From contig JAEDDG010000002.1 in NCBI GenBank assembly GCA_016293865.1, positions 1 through 64,000 on the forward strand: 64,000 nucleotides of DNA, written 5' to 3'. The number at the start of each line of letters is the position of its first letter. The first letter of the stretch is position 1. Positions 50,090-59,665 of this stretch are shown piece by piece. The notes beneath the pieces were generated by a model, which had not been told where the DNA came from, did not search any database, and worked only from the letters and a program-made list of their open reading frames with translations. This DNA comes from Oscillospiraceae bacterium. Lineage in GTDB: Bacteria > Bacillota > Clostridia > Oscillospirales > Oscillospiraceae. A program made the translations under genes and the position numbers.

Positions 50090-51275
50090 CAGAGTCATTA
50101 CCGTTTCGCAGCTGAACGGATATCTCAAGGATATGATGGACGGCGACGGCCTGCTGCAGTCCGTTATGGTCACCGGAGAAATTTCAAATTATAAGGTCTA
50201 TCCTTCAGGCCATCATTATTTTTCCCTGAAAGATTCCGGCGCCGCGCTGCGCTGTGTGATGTTCCGCGCCAGCGCCTCCCGTCTGCGCTTTGCACCTGCA
50301 AACGGGATGAAGGTCATTGCCGCCGGACGTGTGTCCGTATTCCCGCGGGACGGCGCGTATCAGCTTTATACGGAGCGCATGACGCCGGACGGCGCCGGGG
50401 ACCTTGCCGTTGCCTTTGAGCAGCTGAAGGAAAAACTGCGGGCTGAGGGCCTGTTCGATCCGGCACATAAAAAGCCTCTGCCGCGTTTTCCGAAACGCAT
50501 CGCAGTCATTACATCTTCCGCAGGCGCAGCCGTGCGGGACATTATCCGCGTGCTCAGGCACCGCTATCCGCTGGCTGAAGTCGTGCTCCTGCCTGTGCGG
50601 GTCCAGGGGGAGGAGGCACCTGCAGAAATTGTGTCTGCACTCCGCTACGCCAACCGCTGGCATGTGGGCGATCTGATCATCACCGGCCGCGGCGGCGGCT
50701 CCATTGAGGATTTGTGGGCTTTTAACGACGAGCGTGTTGCCCGGGCGATCTATGCTTCTGAAATTCCGGTGATTTCCGCCGTCGGCCATGAGCCTGATTT
50801 TACAATTTCGGATTTTGTGGCGGATCTCCGCGCGGCCACGCCTTCCAACGCGGCTGAGCTTGCCGTGCCGGATGCGGGCGAGCTGCGCGCCGCTTTGGAA
50901 AATGCACGCGCACGCGCGGATCAGAGTCTGCGCCGGCAGCTGGAGCGGTCGCGGAAGAGGCTGGACGACCTCTGTTCCCGGCGCGTTCTGCAGGATCCGA
51001 TGAATTATCTTGCGGACAGGCGTGTGTCCCTGGACCATCAGCAGAGCGCGCTGACGGCTGCCTATCAGCAGCGGCTTTCAGCCTGCCGGCAGCGCTATAT
51101 TGCTCTGGCTTCCAAGCTGGATGCGCTCAGCCCGCTGAAAATTCTGGGGCGCGGTTATGCAATTGCCCGGAAAACGGACGGTTCCGTTGTGCGGAAAACA
51201 GCTGATGTTCTGCCCGGCGACCGGCTGACGCTCCGTCTGTCCGACGGCTGCGTGGCCTGCACGGCAGATGAATAA
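50082..51275 (+). CDS. xseA: Exodeoxyribonuclease VII large subunit
   Basis: 397 aa. An N-terminal OB fold (ITVSQLNGYLKDMMDGDGLL, VMVTGEISNYK) is followed by the catalytic domain PKRIAVITSSAGAAVRDI with ITGRGGGSIEDLWAFND and AVGHEPDFTISDFVADLRA. A coiled coil and C-terminal GRGYAIARK follow. With XseB it degrades single-stranded DNA to oligonucleotides. It is directly coupled to xseB (12 bases). Confidence 0.96.
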   Translation: MDNRVITVSQLNGYLKDMMDGDGLLQSVMVTGEISNYKVYPSGHHYFSLKDSGAALRCVMFRASASRLRFAPANGMKVIAAGRVSVFPRDGAYQLYTERMTPDGAGDLAVAFEQLKEKLRAEGLFDPAHKKPLPRFPKRIAVITSSAGAAVRDIIRVLRHRYPLAEVVLLPVRVQGEEAPAEIVSALRYANRWHVGDLIITGRGGGSIEDLWAFNDERVARAIYASEIPVISAVGHEPDFTISDFVADLRAATPSNAAELAVPDAGELRAALENARARADQSLRRQLERSRKRLDDLCSRRVLQDPMNYLADRRVSLDHQQSALTAAYQQRLSACRQRYIALASKLDALSPLKILGRGYAIARKTDGSVVRKTADVLPGDRLTLRLSDGCVACTADE

Positions 51276-51287
51276 GGAGAGATCAAT

Positions 51288-51524
51288 TTGGCTAAGAAGG
51301 AATTGGATTTTGAGCAGTCTGTCTCCAGACTGGATGAAATCGTCAGACAGCTGGAGCGCGGCGACGTGCCGCTTGAGCAGTCGCTGAAGCTGTTTGAAGA
51401 GGGCACCGCCCTTGTCCGCAGCTGCGGCACGATGCTTGATCAGGCGGAGCAGAAAATTATCAAGCTGCAAAAAGGAGAGGACGGCTCTCCGGTTGAGCTT
51501 CCTTTTGAAGCGGAGGATGCATAA
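51288..51524 (+). CDS. xseB: Exodeoxyribonuclease VII small subunit
   Basis: 78 aa. DFEQSVSRLDEIVRQLERGD and LEQSLKLFEEGTALVRSC are the standard XseB helical hairpin. It starts at ATG 51288+ (TTG/ATG choice: the frame begins with TTGGCTAAGAAGG just ahead of the DFEQ helix, preceded by AAGGAGAG). It is followed without gap by ispA. Confidence 0.94.
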   Translation: MAKKELDFEQSVSRLDEIVRQLERGDVPLEQSLKLFEEGTALVRSCGTMLDQAEQKIIKLQKGEDGSPVELPFEAEDA

Positions 51525-52400
51525 ATGGATTTTACAAAAGAATACGACGCTGCGCGCGCGGCAGTTGAAGCGCAGCTGAACACATATTTTACCGGCAGCG
51601 CGCCGCAGGCGCTTCTGTACGAAGCCATGCGGTACAGCCTGCTGTCCGGCGGCAAGCGGATCCGGCCCGTCCTGACGGTCAAGTTTGCGCAGGCCTGCGG
51701 AAAAAGCATTGAGGAAGTGCTCCCGCTCGCATGTGCAGTGGAAATGCTGCACACCTATTCCCTGATTCACGACGACCTGCCGTGCATGGATGATGATCAG
51801 CTTCGCCGCGGCCGGCCGACCAGTCATGTGGTCTACGGTGAAGCCACGGCCGTCCTGGCCGGCGATGCGCTGCAGGCAGCCGCGTTTGAGACGATCCTGT
51901 CATCCGGACTTCCCAGCGGCATTGTGGTCGGCACGGCATATGAACTTGCTCATGCGGCCGGTGAGGACGGCATTTGCGGCGGGCAGGTCCTCGATATCCT
52001 CGGCGAGGGAAAAAAGCTGGATATCCAGGGCGTCTCCTATATCCATGAGCAGAAAACGGCGGCTATGATCCGCGCGGCTGTGCGTATCGGCGTGATTGCC
52101 GGAAGCGGTACAAAAAGCCAGCTTGAGGCTGCAACTGCGTACGCAGACTGCATCGGTCTCGCATTCCAGATTCGGGACGACGTACTGGACATTGTATCGA
52201 CCACGGAGGAGCTGGGCAAACCTGTGGGATCTGACGCAGCAAACGAAAAAACAACCTTTGCAACGCTTCTGGGTATCGAGGAGTGCGAGCGGATTATCCG
52301 CGAGAAAACCGATTCTGCAAAGGCGGCACTTGAAGGGCACTTTGAAGACACGTCATTTTTCTGCGCGCTTGCGGAAAAACTGGCAACCAGAAAAAAATAG
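51525..52400 (+). CDS. ispA: Polyprenyl synthetase (geranylgeranyl/farnesyl diphosphate synthase)
   Basis: 291 aa. The first Asp-rich motif IHDDLPCMDDDQLRRGRP and the second IRDDVLDIVSTTEE flank the active site of a trans-prenyl transferase; GGKRIRP is the diphosphate site. It builds C15-C20 diphosphates from IPP and DMAPP for undecaprenol or quinone routes. The gene starts on the base after the xseB stop. Confidence 0.94.
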   Translation: MDFTKEYDAARAAVEAQLNTYFTGSAPQALLYEAMRYSLLSGGKRIRPVLTVKFAQACGKSIEEVLPLACAVEMLHTYSLIHDDLPCMDDDQLRRGRPTSHVVYGEATAVLAGDALQAAAFETILSSGLPSGIVVGTAYELAHAAGEDGICGGQVLDILGEGKKLDIQGVSYIHEQKTAAMIRAAVRIGVIAGSGTKSQLEAATAYADCIGLAFQIRDDVLDIVSTTEELGKPVGSDAANEKTTFATLLGIEECERIIREKTDSAKAALEGHFEDTSFFCALAEKLATRKK

Positions 52401-52417
52401 GGGTGAGGGGGCTCAGC

Positions 52418-54280
52418 ATGGGCTTGCTTGAGAGAATCAGCACCCCGGCGGATCTCAAATTGCTTTCAGATCAGGAAATTAAGCAGCTTTGTGCAGAAAT
52501 ACGCACTTTTTTGGTTGAAAACGTCTCAAAAACAGGCGGACATCTTGCGTCAAACCTTGGCATTGTCGAGCTTTCCGTAGCAATTGAGCAGGAATTTGAC
52601 ACGTCAAAGGACCGGCTGGTTTTTGACGTTGGCCACCAGTGCTATGTGCATAAGCTTCTTACCGGACGCAGAAGCGGCTTTTCATCGCTGCGCCAGTACG
52701 GCGGAATGTCCGGTTTTCCGAAGCCTGGTGAGAGCAAGAGCGACGCGTTTATCGCCGGACATGCTTCGAATTCCATATCTGTCGCGCTGGGCATGGCGCG
52801 GGCTTTTGAGCTCTCAGGCTCTGACAGGCGCGTCGTTGCCCTTCTGGGCGACGGTGCGCTGACCGGTGGAATGGCCTATGAAGCGCTGTGCGACGCAGGT
52901 GTGCGCAAGCTGCCGATGATCGTGATTTTAAATGACAACGGTATGTCAATTACGAAGAATGTCGGCGGAATGTCGCGCCATCTGGCGCACTTGCGGATCC
53001 GGCCGGGCTATACCAAGTTCAAAAATGCTTACAGGCGCTTTTTTGCCCTGGTTCCCGGCGGGCGGTATATCTACCGTCTCTGTCACCGGCTGAAGACCGC
53101 TCTGAAGGGCGCGCTGCTTCGCTGTACCATTTTTGAAGACATGGGATTTCAGTATATGGGTCCTGTTGACGGACATGACGTCCGGCGGCTGCGGCTGGCG
53201 CTGCAGTCGGCCAAGCTGGTCAACGGACCGGTATTTCTGCATGTGATTACCCAGAAGGGAAAGGGATACCCGCCGGCTGAGGCAAATCCTGATCTTTATC
53301 ACGGCGTTTCGTCGTTTGACCCGGATAAGGGGGTAGATGCCGCCTGCAGACCGACGTTTTCATCCGTCTTTGGTGAGACGATGATGGAACTTGCTGCGCG
53401 CGACAGGCGCATCTGTGCCGTTTCCGCCGCCATGACCTCCGGAACGGGTCTGACGCATTTTGCCGCCAGGTATCCGGAGCGCTTTGTGGACACGGGAATC
53501 TGTGAGGCCCACGCGGCTGCCATGTGCGCCGGTGAAGCCGCCGCAGGCGCCATACCGGTATTTGCGGTATATTCTACATTTCTTCAGCGTTCGTTTGATA
53601 TGCTGATACACGATGTGGGCATCATGCGTCAGCACGTGGTGTTTGCAGTTGACCGTGCCGGTCTTGTCGGCGAGGACGGCGAGACGCACCACGGCATCTT
53701 TGATCTTGCCTATCTCTCGGCAGTCCCGGGAATGACCATATACGCGCCGTCAAGCTTTTCCGAGCTGCGCGCCATGCTGAAGCTGGCGGTTGAGGACTGC
53801 CGCGGACCTGTCGCGGTCCGTTACCCGCGCGGCGGCGAGGGTGCATATACCGGTACGTCCCTGCAGCCTGCGGAAGTGATCCGCAGCGGTGTTGACGTTA
53901 CCTTGGTTACTTATGGTATAATGCTGAATACCGCGCTTGAAGCAGCAGAGCTGCTCGAACAGCAGGGGATTTCCGTTGAGATTGTCAAACTCGGCATTCT
54001 CTGCCCGCTCTGCAGCGATCTTGCACTCAGCAGTGCTGCCGCCACGGGGAATCTTGTTGTCCTCGAAGATGTGGTTTCCACCGGCTGTATCGGCCAGCAG
54101 CTGGCGGCACAGCTCCGGCTGCGCGGCATTTCAGTCGAACACATTGTATTGAAAAATCTCGGAAACAGGTTTATTCCGCAGGGAAGCAATGATGAATTGT
54201 ACAGGTTCTGCGGTATTGATGCACAGAGCGTGGCAGCTGCGGTTGTGGAGGGAATACAGCTTGGCAAAAAAAAGACTTGA
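52418..54280 (+). CDS. dxs: 1-deoxy-D-xylulose-5-phosphate synthase
   Basis: 620 aa. Thiamine diphosphate enzyme: HLASNLGIVELSVAIEQ, GDGALTGGMAYEAL (ThDP/Mg site), LNDNGMSITKNVGGMS, and the pyrimidine domain IPVFAVYSTFLQRSFDMLIH with DRAGLVGEDGETHHG. It condenses pyruvate and glyceraldehyde-3-phosphate as the first step of the MEP route. The start at 52418 follows GAGGGG. It overlaps tlyA by 20 bases. Confidence 0.96.
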   Translation: MGLLERISTPADLKLLSDQEIKQLCAEIRTFLVENVSKTGGHLASNLGIVELSVAIEQEFDTSKDRLVFDVGHQCYVHKLLTGRRSGFSSLRQYGGMSGFPKPGESKSDAFIAGHASNSISVALGMARAFELSGSDRRVVALLGDGALTGGMAYEALCDAGVRKLPMIVILNDNGMSITKNVGGMSRHLAHLRIRPGYTKFKNAYRRFFALVPGGRYIYRLCHRLKTALKGALLRCTIFEDMGFQYMGPVDGHDVRRLRLALQSAKLVNGPVFLHVITQKGKGYPPAEANPDLYHGVSSFDPDKGVDAACRPTFSSVFGETMMELAARDRRICAVSAAMTSGTGLTHFAARYPERFVDTGICEAHAAAMCAGEAAAGAIPVFAVYSTFLQRSFDMLIHDVGIMRQHVVFAVDRAGLVGEDGETHHGIFDLAYLSAVPGMTIYAPSSFSELRAMLKLAVEDCRGPVAVRYPRGGEGAYTGTSLQPAEVIRSGVDVTLVTYGIMLNTALEAAELLEQQGISVEIVKLGILCPLCSDLALSSAAATGNLVVLEDVVSTGCIGQQLAAQLRLRGISVEHIVLKNLGNRFIPQGSNDELYRFCGIDAQSVAAAVVEGIQLGKKKT

Positions 54281-55058
54281 TCTGGTTTTGACAGAACTGG
54301 GCCTGTGCGAAAGCAGAGAACGCGCCAAAGCCACAATTATGAGCGGCGTGGTTTATGTGGATGGTCAGAAGTCGGACAAGCCCGGCATGCCGGTGTCAGA
54401 CACTGCGAAAATTGAAGTCCGGGCGCAGACGCTGCAGTATGTCAGCCGCGGCGGCTTAAAGCTGGAAAAGGCGCTGGATCAGTTTGCTGTTTCTCCGGAA
54501 GGCAGGATCTGTGTGGACTGCGGCGCTTCCACCGGCGGCTTTACAGATTGCCTTCTGAAACGCGGCGCAGTGAAGGTTTATGCCATTGATGTCGGCTACG
54601 GACAGCTGGCCTGGTCGCTGCGCAATGACCCGCGTGTTGTATCCATGGAGCGGACCAACATCCGTTATGTCACACATGAGCAGGTTCCGGATTGTCCGGC
54701 TCTTGCAGTCATTGATGTTTCGTTTATTTCCCTGCGTTTGGTTCTGCCGGCTGTGCGCGGCCTGCTGGCCGGGGACGGCGAAGTTGTCTGCCTGATTAAG
54801 CCGCAGTTTGAGGCAGGGCGGGAGAACGTCGGGAAAAAGGGCGTTGTCCGTGATGCCGGAATTCATGAGGAAGTTCTGCGCACGTTTATGGCAGATGCAG
54901 CCGCTGCCGGTTTCTCCGTACGTGCGCTGACGTTTTCCCCAATCAAGGGGCCGGAGGGAAACATCGAGTTTCTTGGCTATCTGGGACTGGACGGTGAACC
55001 GGCGCAGATCGACATCCCCGGGGTTGTGCAGGCTGCGCACCTTGAACTGAGGGAATGA
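54261..55058 (+). CDS. tlyA: TlyA-type rRNA 2'-O-methyltransferase
   Basis: 265 aa from a TTG start at 54261 with GGAGGG eight bases upstream. The N-terminal S4 domain (KRLDLVLTELGLCESRERAK) precedes a FtsJ-like methyltransferase with CVDCGASTGGFTDCLLKRGA, VIDVSFISLRLVLPA and CLIKPQFEAGRENVG. It methylates 16S/23S rRNA riboses by homology. It sits between dxs and nadK as in other clostridia. Confidence 0.93.
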   Translation: MAKKRLDLVLTELGLCESRERAKATIMSGVVYVDGQKSDKPGMPVSDTAKIEVRAQTLQYVSRGGLKLEKALDQFAVSPEGRICVDCGASTGGFTDCLLKRGAVKVYAIDVGYGQLAWSLRNDPRVVSMERTNIRYVTHEQVPDCPALAVIDVSFISLRLVLPAVRGLLAGDGEVVCLIKPQFEAGRENVGKKGVVRDAGIHEEVLRTFMADAAAAGFSVRALTFSPIKGPEGNIEFLGYLGLDGEPAQIDIPGVVQAAHLELRE

Positions 55059-55925
55059 ATGATGAAGATATTGCTTTGCCCGAACCCTGACAGAGACACC
55101 GGTTACACGCTGACCGCGTGTGTGGCCGACCTGCTTCTCCGCAACGGCGCGGAGGTGGCCGTCTGTCCCGTCTGTGCCGGCTGCCTGCCTGCACTGCCGG
55201 TTATCTCCGGTATTCAGGCCACACGCCTGTGCGATGAACTGAAAAACACGCCGGATGTTGTCGTCACTTTCGGCGGTGACGGCACCATCCTCCACGCGGC
55301 CAGAGTTGTCGCTCCGAGCGGCGTGCCGATTCTCGGCCTGAATATGGGACATATGGGCTTTATTGCCGATCTTGAGCGCAATGAATGCGGATTGATTCTT
55401 CGGCTTCTGAACGGTCATTATAAAATTGAGCGCCGGATGATGCTGGATATCGCGCTTGAGCGCGGCGGGCGCATTCTTTCCCGCGACTGTGCGCTGAACG
55501 AAGTGGTCCTGCGCGGAATTGCCCGTCCGGTCAGCGTTTCCATTTTCTGCGACGGTCATCCGATGAGCAGCTTTTCCGGTGACGGCGCCGTTGTGTCGAC
55601 GCCGACAGGCTCCACGGCATACTCTATGGCTGCCGGCGGGCCGGTTGTTGATCCGGATGCGGAAAACATCATCATCACGCCGATCAGTGCGCATGTGCTT
55701 TATGCGCGGGCGTTCGTTTTGGCGCCTGACCGCCGGATTACTGTGTCGGCCAGCGGACTTGAGACACGTTCTGCTTATTTCAGCGTCGACGGAAATGATC
55801 CTGTCACGCTGGAGCCGGGCGACCTGATCCATGTTACGAAATCACAGTGTGTGACAAATCTTGTAAAAATATCAGACCGGAGCTTTTATGAAAAGCTCTA
55901 CTCAAAACTGGGAGGAAGGTCATGA
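55059..55925 (+). CDS. nadK: NAD kinase
   Basis: 288 aa. Motifs VVTFGGDGTILHAARVVAPS (GGDGT), GLNMGHMGFIAD, LNEVVLRGIARP and GDGAVVSTPTGSTAYSMAAG. It phosphorylates NAD to NADP. The start is 55059 or 55062; the ribosome site lies within the tlyA end. It overlaps argR by four bases. Confidence 0.95.
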   Translation: MMKILLCPNPDRDTGYTLTACVADLLLRNGAEVAVCPVCAGCLPALPVISGIQATRLCDELKNTPDVVVTFGGDGTILHAARVVAPSGVPILGLNMGHMGFIADLERNECGLILRLLNGHYKIERRMMLDIALERGGRILSRDCALNEVVLRGIARPVSVSIFCDGHPMSSFSGDGAVVSTPTGSTAYSMAAGGPVVDPDAENIIITPISAHVLYARAFVLAPDRRITVSASGLETRSAYFSVDGNDPVTLEPGDLIHVTKSQCVTNLVKISDRSFYEKLYSKLGGRS

Positions 55926-56368
55926 AAGGCTCCAGACAGAAGATCATTCTCGACATCATTACAAACAATGACATTGAGACACAGAACCAGCTGATCGATG
56001 CGCTGAATGCGCACGGTATTGCGAGCACGCAGGCCACCATTTCGCGTGACATTAAAGAGCTGCGTCTGGTAAAAGAGCTGACGCCCGCGGGCACCTACCG
56101 CTACGCCGTTTCAGCCAGCCACTCGAATGACCACAATGAAAAGCTACGTAAAATCTTCCGCGAGAGCGTGACATCCTATTGCTGTGCGCAGAATATTGTG
56201 GTGCTGAAAACGCTGCCGGGCCTGGCGCCTGCTGCGTGCAGCGCGATTGACAAAATGGATATCGAGGGACTGGCCGGCACGCTCGCCGGAGATGACACGG
56301 CCTTCCTGGCCATGATTGACTGCGCACATGCACAGATGCTGTGTGATGAAATTGAAAATTATTTCTGA
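55922..56368 (+). CDS. argR: Arginine repressor
   Basis: 148 aa. The winged helix ILDIITNNDIETQNQLIDAL with TQATISRDIKELRLVKEL binds ARG boxes. The C-terminal hexamer/arginine domain has PGLAPAACSAIDKMDIEGL and GTLAGDDTAFLAM. It regulates arginine metabolism and in Firmicutes is often found next to recN. It starts in the nadK stop region. Confidence 0.94.
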   Translation: MKGSRQKIILDIITNNDIETQNQLIDALNAHGIASTQATISRDIKELRLVKELTPAGTYRYAVSASHSNDHNEKLRKIFRESVTSYCCAQNIVVLKTLPGLAPAACSAIDKMDIEGLAGTLAGDDTAFLAMIDCAHAQMLCDEIENYF

Positions 56369-56398
56369 ATCTGCCGGAATGGCGCGGGGTGAATGCCG

Positions 56399-58081
56399 AT
56401 GATCAAAACTCTGCACATTGAGAACATTGCCGTTATCGAGCGGGCGGATCTTGATTTTGAGTCCGGTATGACAGTTCTGACCGGTGAGACCGGTGCCGGA
56501 AAATCCATCGTCATTGATGCGGTCGGCGCTGTACTGGGCGCCAGAACGTCAAGGGAACTTGTGCGCACAGGTGCCGCCAGCGCGCTGGCAAGCGCGGTTT
56601 TTTCCGTCGGCGCCGCCGGGGACTGGTGCGCGGAAAACGGCATTGAACCTGAGGACGGCCTGCTTTACATTACCCGCCGGATCTCAGCGGACGGGAAAAA
56701 TATCTGCCGTGTGAACGGCTGTCCTGTTTCTGTTGCGCAGCTGCGGGTGCTCGGCGGACTGCTGATGGATATTCACGGGCAGAACGACGGGCAGCGCCTG
56801 ATGGATGAACGCACGCATCTGCATGATCTGGACAATTTCGCCGGTGATGACGCTGAGCTTGCACTCTATCACGCGGCATATAAGGCATATCGCGCGCTGA
56901 TCAGGGAAAAAGAGTCCCTTTCCACAGATGAAAGCGCGCGCGCCCGGCGTGTGGACACGCTCCAGTTCCAGATTGCCGAACTTGAAAAGGCAAATCTTCA
57001 GCCGGGCGAGCTTGACGAGATTACAAACCGGTGCAGTCTTCTGAAAAATGCCGGCAAGCTGACCGAGGCTGTAAACGCTGCAATTTTCGCGCTGGACGGC
57101 AGCGACAACGGAAGCGCATTGACAACCATCGGCGATGCGGAAGACGCACTCGGCACGGCAGCACGCTGGGCGCCGGAGCTGGAAAGCCTGGGTTCACGGC
57201 TGACGCAGCTGCGGTATGACGCGCAGGATATTGCCGAAACGCTGCGGGATTTTTCTGCTCAGCTTGATTTTTCTCCGCAGGAATACGATGAGCTGGAGGG
57301 AAGAATCAGCTTTCTGCACCGTCTGCTGCGCAAATACGGCGGGGATGAGACAGCGGCGCTGGAATACCTGGACAGCTGCCGCAGAGAGCTGGACACCATT
57401 GAATCCTCCGCTGACCGTCTGATCCTGATTGAGGCGGAACTGAAGAAAAAACATGCTGCGGTATTGGACGCAGGGAAAAAGCTGACCGGCGTCCGCAGGA
57501 GTGCTGCTGAACGTCTTGAGAAAAGGCTTTCTCAGGAACTGGCTCAGCTTTCCATGTCCGGCGTCCGCTTCAGGGTCCGGCTCCAGCCGCTGGATGAACC
57601 GGGGGCAGACGGCCTGGATGACGTCAGTTTTCTGATGTCTGCCAACGCCGGTGAGGAGCCGGGAAAAATCAGCCGGATTGCTTCCGGCGGCGAGCTTTCG
57701 CGGATCATGCTGGCCATGAAAAATGTTCTGTCAGAGCGTGATCCCGTGGAAACCATGGTTTTTGACGAAGTGGATACCGGCGTCTCCGGCATTGCCGCAC
57801 AGCGTGTGGCTGAAAAGCTTGCCGCTCTCGCGCGCACACGTCAGGTGATCTGTGTAACACATCTGCCGCAGCTGGCTGCCATGGCCGACCACCAGTTTCT
57901 GATCGAGAAGGCCGAGTCCGGCGGCCGGACATATACGAGCATTGCGTCTCTCGACAGCGCACAGCGCCGGCGGGAGATTGCCAGGCTGACAAACGGCGAA
58001 AATATTACGGATGCTGCTCTTCGGGCTGCGGGTGACCAGCTTGCAGCTGCTGAGGAATACAGGAAAAACTGCCGTGCTTGA
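56399..58081 (+). CDS. recN: DNA repair protein RecN
   Basis: 560 aa SMC-like ATPase. Walker A LTGETGAGKSIVIDAV lies near the N-terminus, long coiled coils occupy the middle, and ISRIASGGELSRIMLAMKN (signature) and MVFDEVDTGVSGIAA (Walker B) lie near the C-terminus. It gathers DNA ends in double-strand break repair. The start at 56399 is better spaced to GGGG than 56393. The tyrS promoter overlaps its stop codon. Confidence 0.95.
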   Translation: MIKTLHIENIAVIERADLDFESGMTVLTGETGAGKSIVIDAVGAVLGARTSRELVRTGAASALASAVFSVGAAGDWCAENGIEPEDGLLYITRRISADGKNICRVNGCPVSVAQLRVLGGLLMDIHGQNDGQRLMDERTHLHDLDNFAGDDAELALYHAAYKAYRALIREKESLSTDESARARRVDTLQFQIAELEKANLQPGELDEITNRCSLLKNAGKLTEAVNAAIFALDGSDNGSALTTIGDAEDALGTAARWAPELESLGSRLTQLRYDAQDIAETLRDFSAQLDFSPQEYDELEGRISFLHRLLRKYGGDETAALEYLDSCRRELDTIESSADRLILIEAELKKKHAAVLDAGKKLTGVRRSAAERLEKRLSQELAQLSMSGVRFRVRLQPLDEPGADGLDDVSFLMSANAGEEPGKISRIASGGELSRIMLAMKNVLSERDPVETMVFDEVDTGVSGIAAQRVAEKLAALARTRQVICVTHLPQLAAMADHQFLIEKAESGGRTYTSIASLDSAQRRREIARLTNGENITDAALRAAGDQLAAAEEYRKNCRA

Positions 58082-58106
58082 CAGAAAACGCTGTGTATGT
58101 TATGAT
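58078..58106 (+). promoter_or_regulatory. Promoter of T-box-tyrS
   Basis: TTGACA (58078-58083), 17-bp spacer, TATGAT (58101-58106). The -35 hexamer contains the recN stop codon. Confidence 0.82.
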
Positions 58107-58114
58107 TCCACTGC

Positions 58115-58361
58115 CAAAGCGACGATGAAAAAGAAGTAAAGCCGCAGCGCTCTTCAGAGAGCGGCCGGGTGGTGCGAGGCCGCGGGGAAAACGGCTTGAA
58201 TACATTTTCGGAGCTGCCGTCTGCAAAGGGCGGACGTGTGCGCACGTTACAGCGCAGGATGCTGGTTTCGGCACCCGAGAGTCCGTCTCTGTGAGGGGAC
58301 GGAAATAGAGGTGGTACCGCGTACATTACGCCCTCTGTCGGAAGACAGAGGGCTTTTTTAT
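58115..58361 (+). ncRNA. T-box leader riboswitch (Tyr) of tyrS
   Basis: Full T-box layout: GAAGTAAAG stem I start, AGAGAG, GGTGGTGCGAG, specifier TAC (58201-58203, in TTGAATACATT), AGAGGTGGTACCGCG T-box (about 58309-58322). The terminator CCCTCTGTC/GACAGAGGG with a T run ends at about 58359. The TAC specifier fits tyrosine. Confidence 0.96.
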
Positions 58362-58374
58362 AAGGAGAATGAAT

Positions 58375-59598
58375 ATGACCATTTACGATGAGCTTGTGGC
58401 CCGCGGGCTGATTGCGCAGACCACGGACGAGAATGAAATCAAGGATCTGATCAACAACGGAAAAGCGACCTTTTATATTGGCTTTGACCCCACGGCGGAC
58501 TCTCTGCATGTGGGCCATTTCATGGCGCTGTGCCTGATGAAGCGCCTGCAGATGGCAGGGAACCGGCCCGTCGTCCTGATCGGCGGCGGCACCGGTTATG
58601 TGGGCGACCCCTCCGGCCGTACCGATATGCGCTCCATGATGACGCCTGAGGTCATTCAGCACAATTGCGACTGCTTCAAAAAGCAGATGGAAAAATTCAT
58701 CGAATTCGGCGACGATAAGGCGATCATGGTCAACAACGCGGACTGGCTTCTGAAGCTGAATTACATTGAACTCCTGCGCGAGGTCGGCGCATGCTTCTCT
58801 GTCAACAACATGCTCCGTGCGGAGTGCTATAAGCAGCGCATGGAAAAGGGCCTGAGCTTCCTGGAATTCAACTACATGATCATGCAGTCCTACGACTTTT
58901 ACTATCTCTACCAGCACTACGGCTGCAATATGCAGTTCGGCGGCGACGACCAGTGGAGCAACATGCTGGGCGGCACGGAACTGATCCGCAAGAAGCTCGG
59001 CAAGGATGCATATGCCATGACCATCACGCTGCTTCTGAACTCCGAAGGCAAAAAAATGGGCAAAACGGCCAATGGCGCCGTCTGGCTCGACCCGAACAAG
59101 ACGTCTCCCTTTGATTTCTATCAGTACTGGCGCAATGTCGGCGACGCTGATGTGCTCAAGTGCATCCGCATGCTGACGTTCCTGCCGCTGGAGGAGATTG
59201 ATCAGATGAGCAGCTGGGAAGGCAGCCAGCTGAACAAAGCGAAGGAAATCCTGGCTTATGAGCTGACCAAGCTCGTTCACGGAGAAGATGAGGCGCGCAA
59301 GGCGCAGGATACCGCGCGCAGCCTGTTTTCCGCAGGCGGCGCAGCAGATATGCCGACTGCCGAGCTGACCGATGCGGATCTGACTGACGGACAGATTGAC
59401 ATTCTCTCTGTTCTGCAGAAGTCCGGCCTGTGCACCTCCAAGTCTGACGCCCGCCGGGCTGTTGAGCAGGGCGGCGTTGAAGCGGCAGGAAAGAAAATGA
59501 CCGCATTCTCCGAGACTTTTTCTGCCGATGTGCTGCGCGGTGAAGGCATTGTCGTACGCAGAGGCAAAAAGAATTTCCGCCGTGTTGTATTGAAATAA
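58375..59598 (+). CDS. tyrS: Tyrosine--tRNA ligase
   Basis: 407 aa class I synthetase. The HIGH-like motif is LHVGHFMALC, the tyrosine site FLEFNYMIMQSYDFYYLYQ, and the KMSKS-like loop KKMGKTANG; a C-terminal S4 domain (SKSDARRAVEQGGVEAAG) binds tRNA. The start at 58375 is seven bases after AAGGAG. It is controlled by the T-box leader. Confidence 0.97.
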   Translation: MTIYDELVARGLIAQTTDENEIKDLINNGKATFYIGFDPTADSLHVGHFMALCLMKRLQMAGNRPVVLIGGGTGYVGDPSGRTDMRSMMTPEVIQHNCDCFKKQMEKFIEFGDDKAIMVNNADWLLKLNYIELLREVGACFSVNNMLRAECYKQRMEKGLSFLEFNYMIMQSYDFYYLYQHYGCNMQFGGDDQWSNMLGGTELIRKKLGKDAYAMTITLLLNSEGKKMGKTANGAVWLDPNKTSPFDFYQYWRNVGDADVLKCIRMLTFLPLEEIDQMSSWEGSQLNKAKEILAYELTKLVHGEDEARKAQDTARSLFSAGGAADMPTAELTDADLTDGQIDILSVLQKSGLCTSKSDARRAVEQGGVEAAGKKMTAFSETFSADVLRGEGIVVRRGKKNFRRVVLK

Positions 59599-59603
59599 TA
59601 ACA

Positions 59604-59646
59604 TCGGCCCGGCTCTGACACTGCGTGCCGGAGCCGGGCTGTGCAG
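59604..59646 (+). terminator. Hairpin after tyrS
   Basis: Stem GCCCGGCTC/GAGCCGGGC (about 59607-59615 with 59631-59639) and a weak T-rich tail TGTGCAGTTT. Confidence 0.55.
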
Positions 59647-59665
59647 TTTACGAAGGAGCGGAAGA

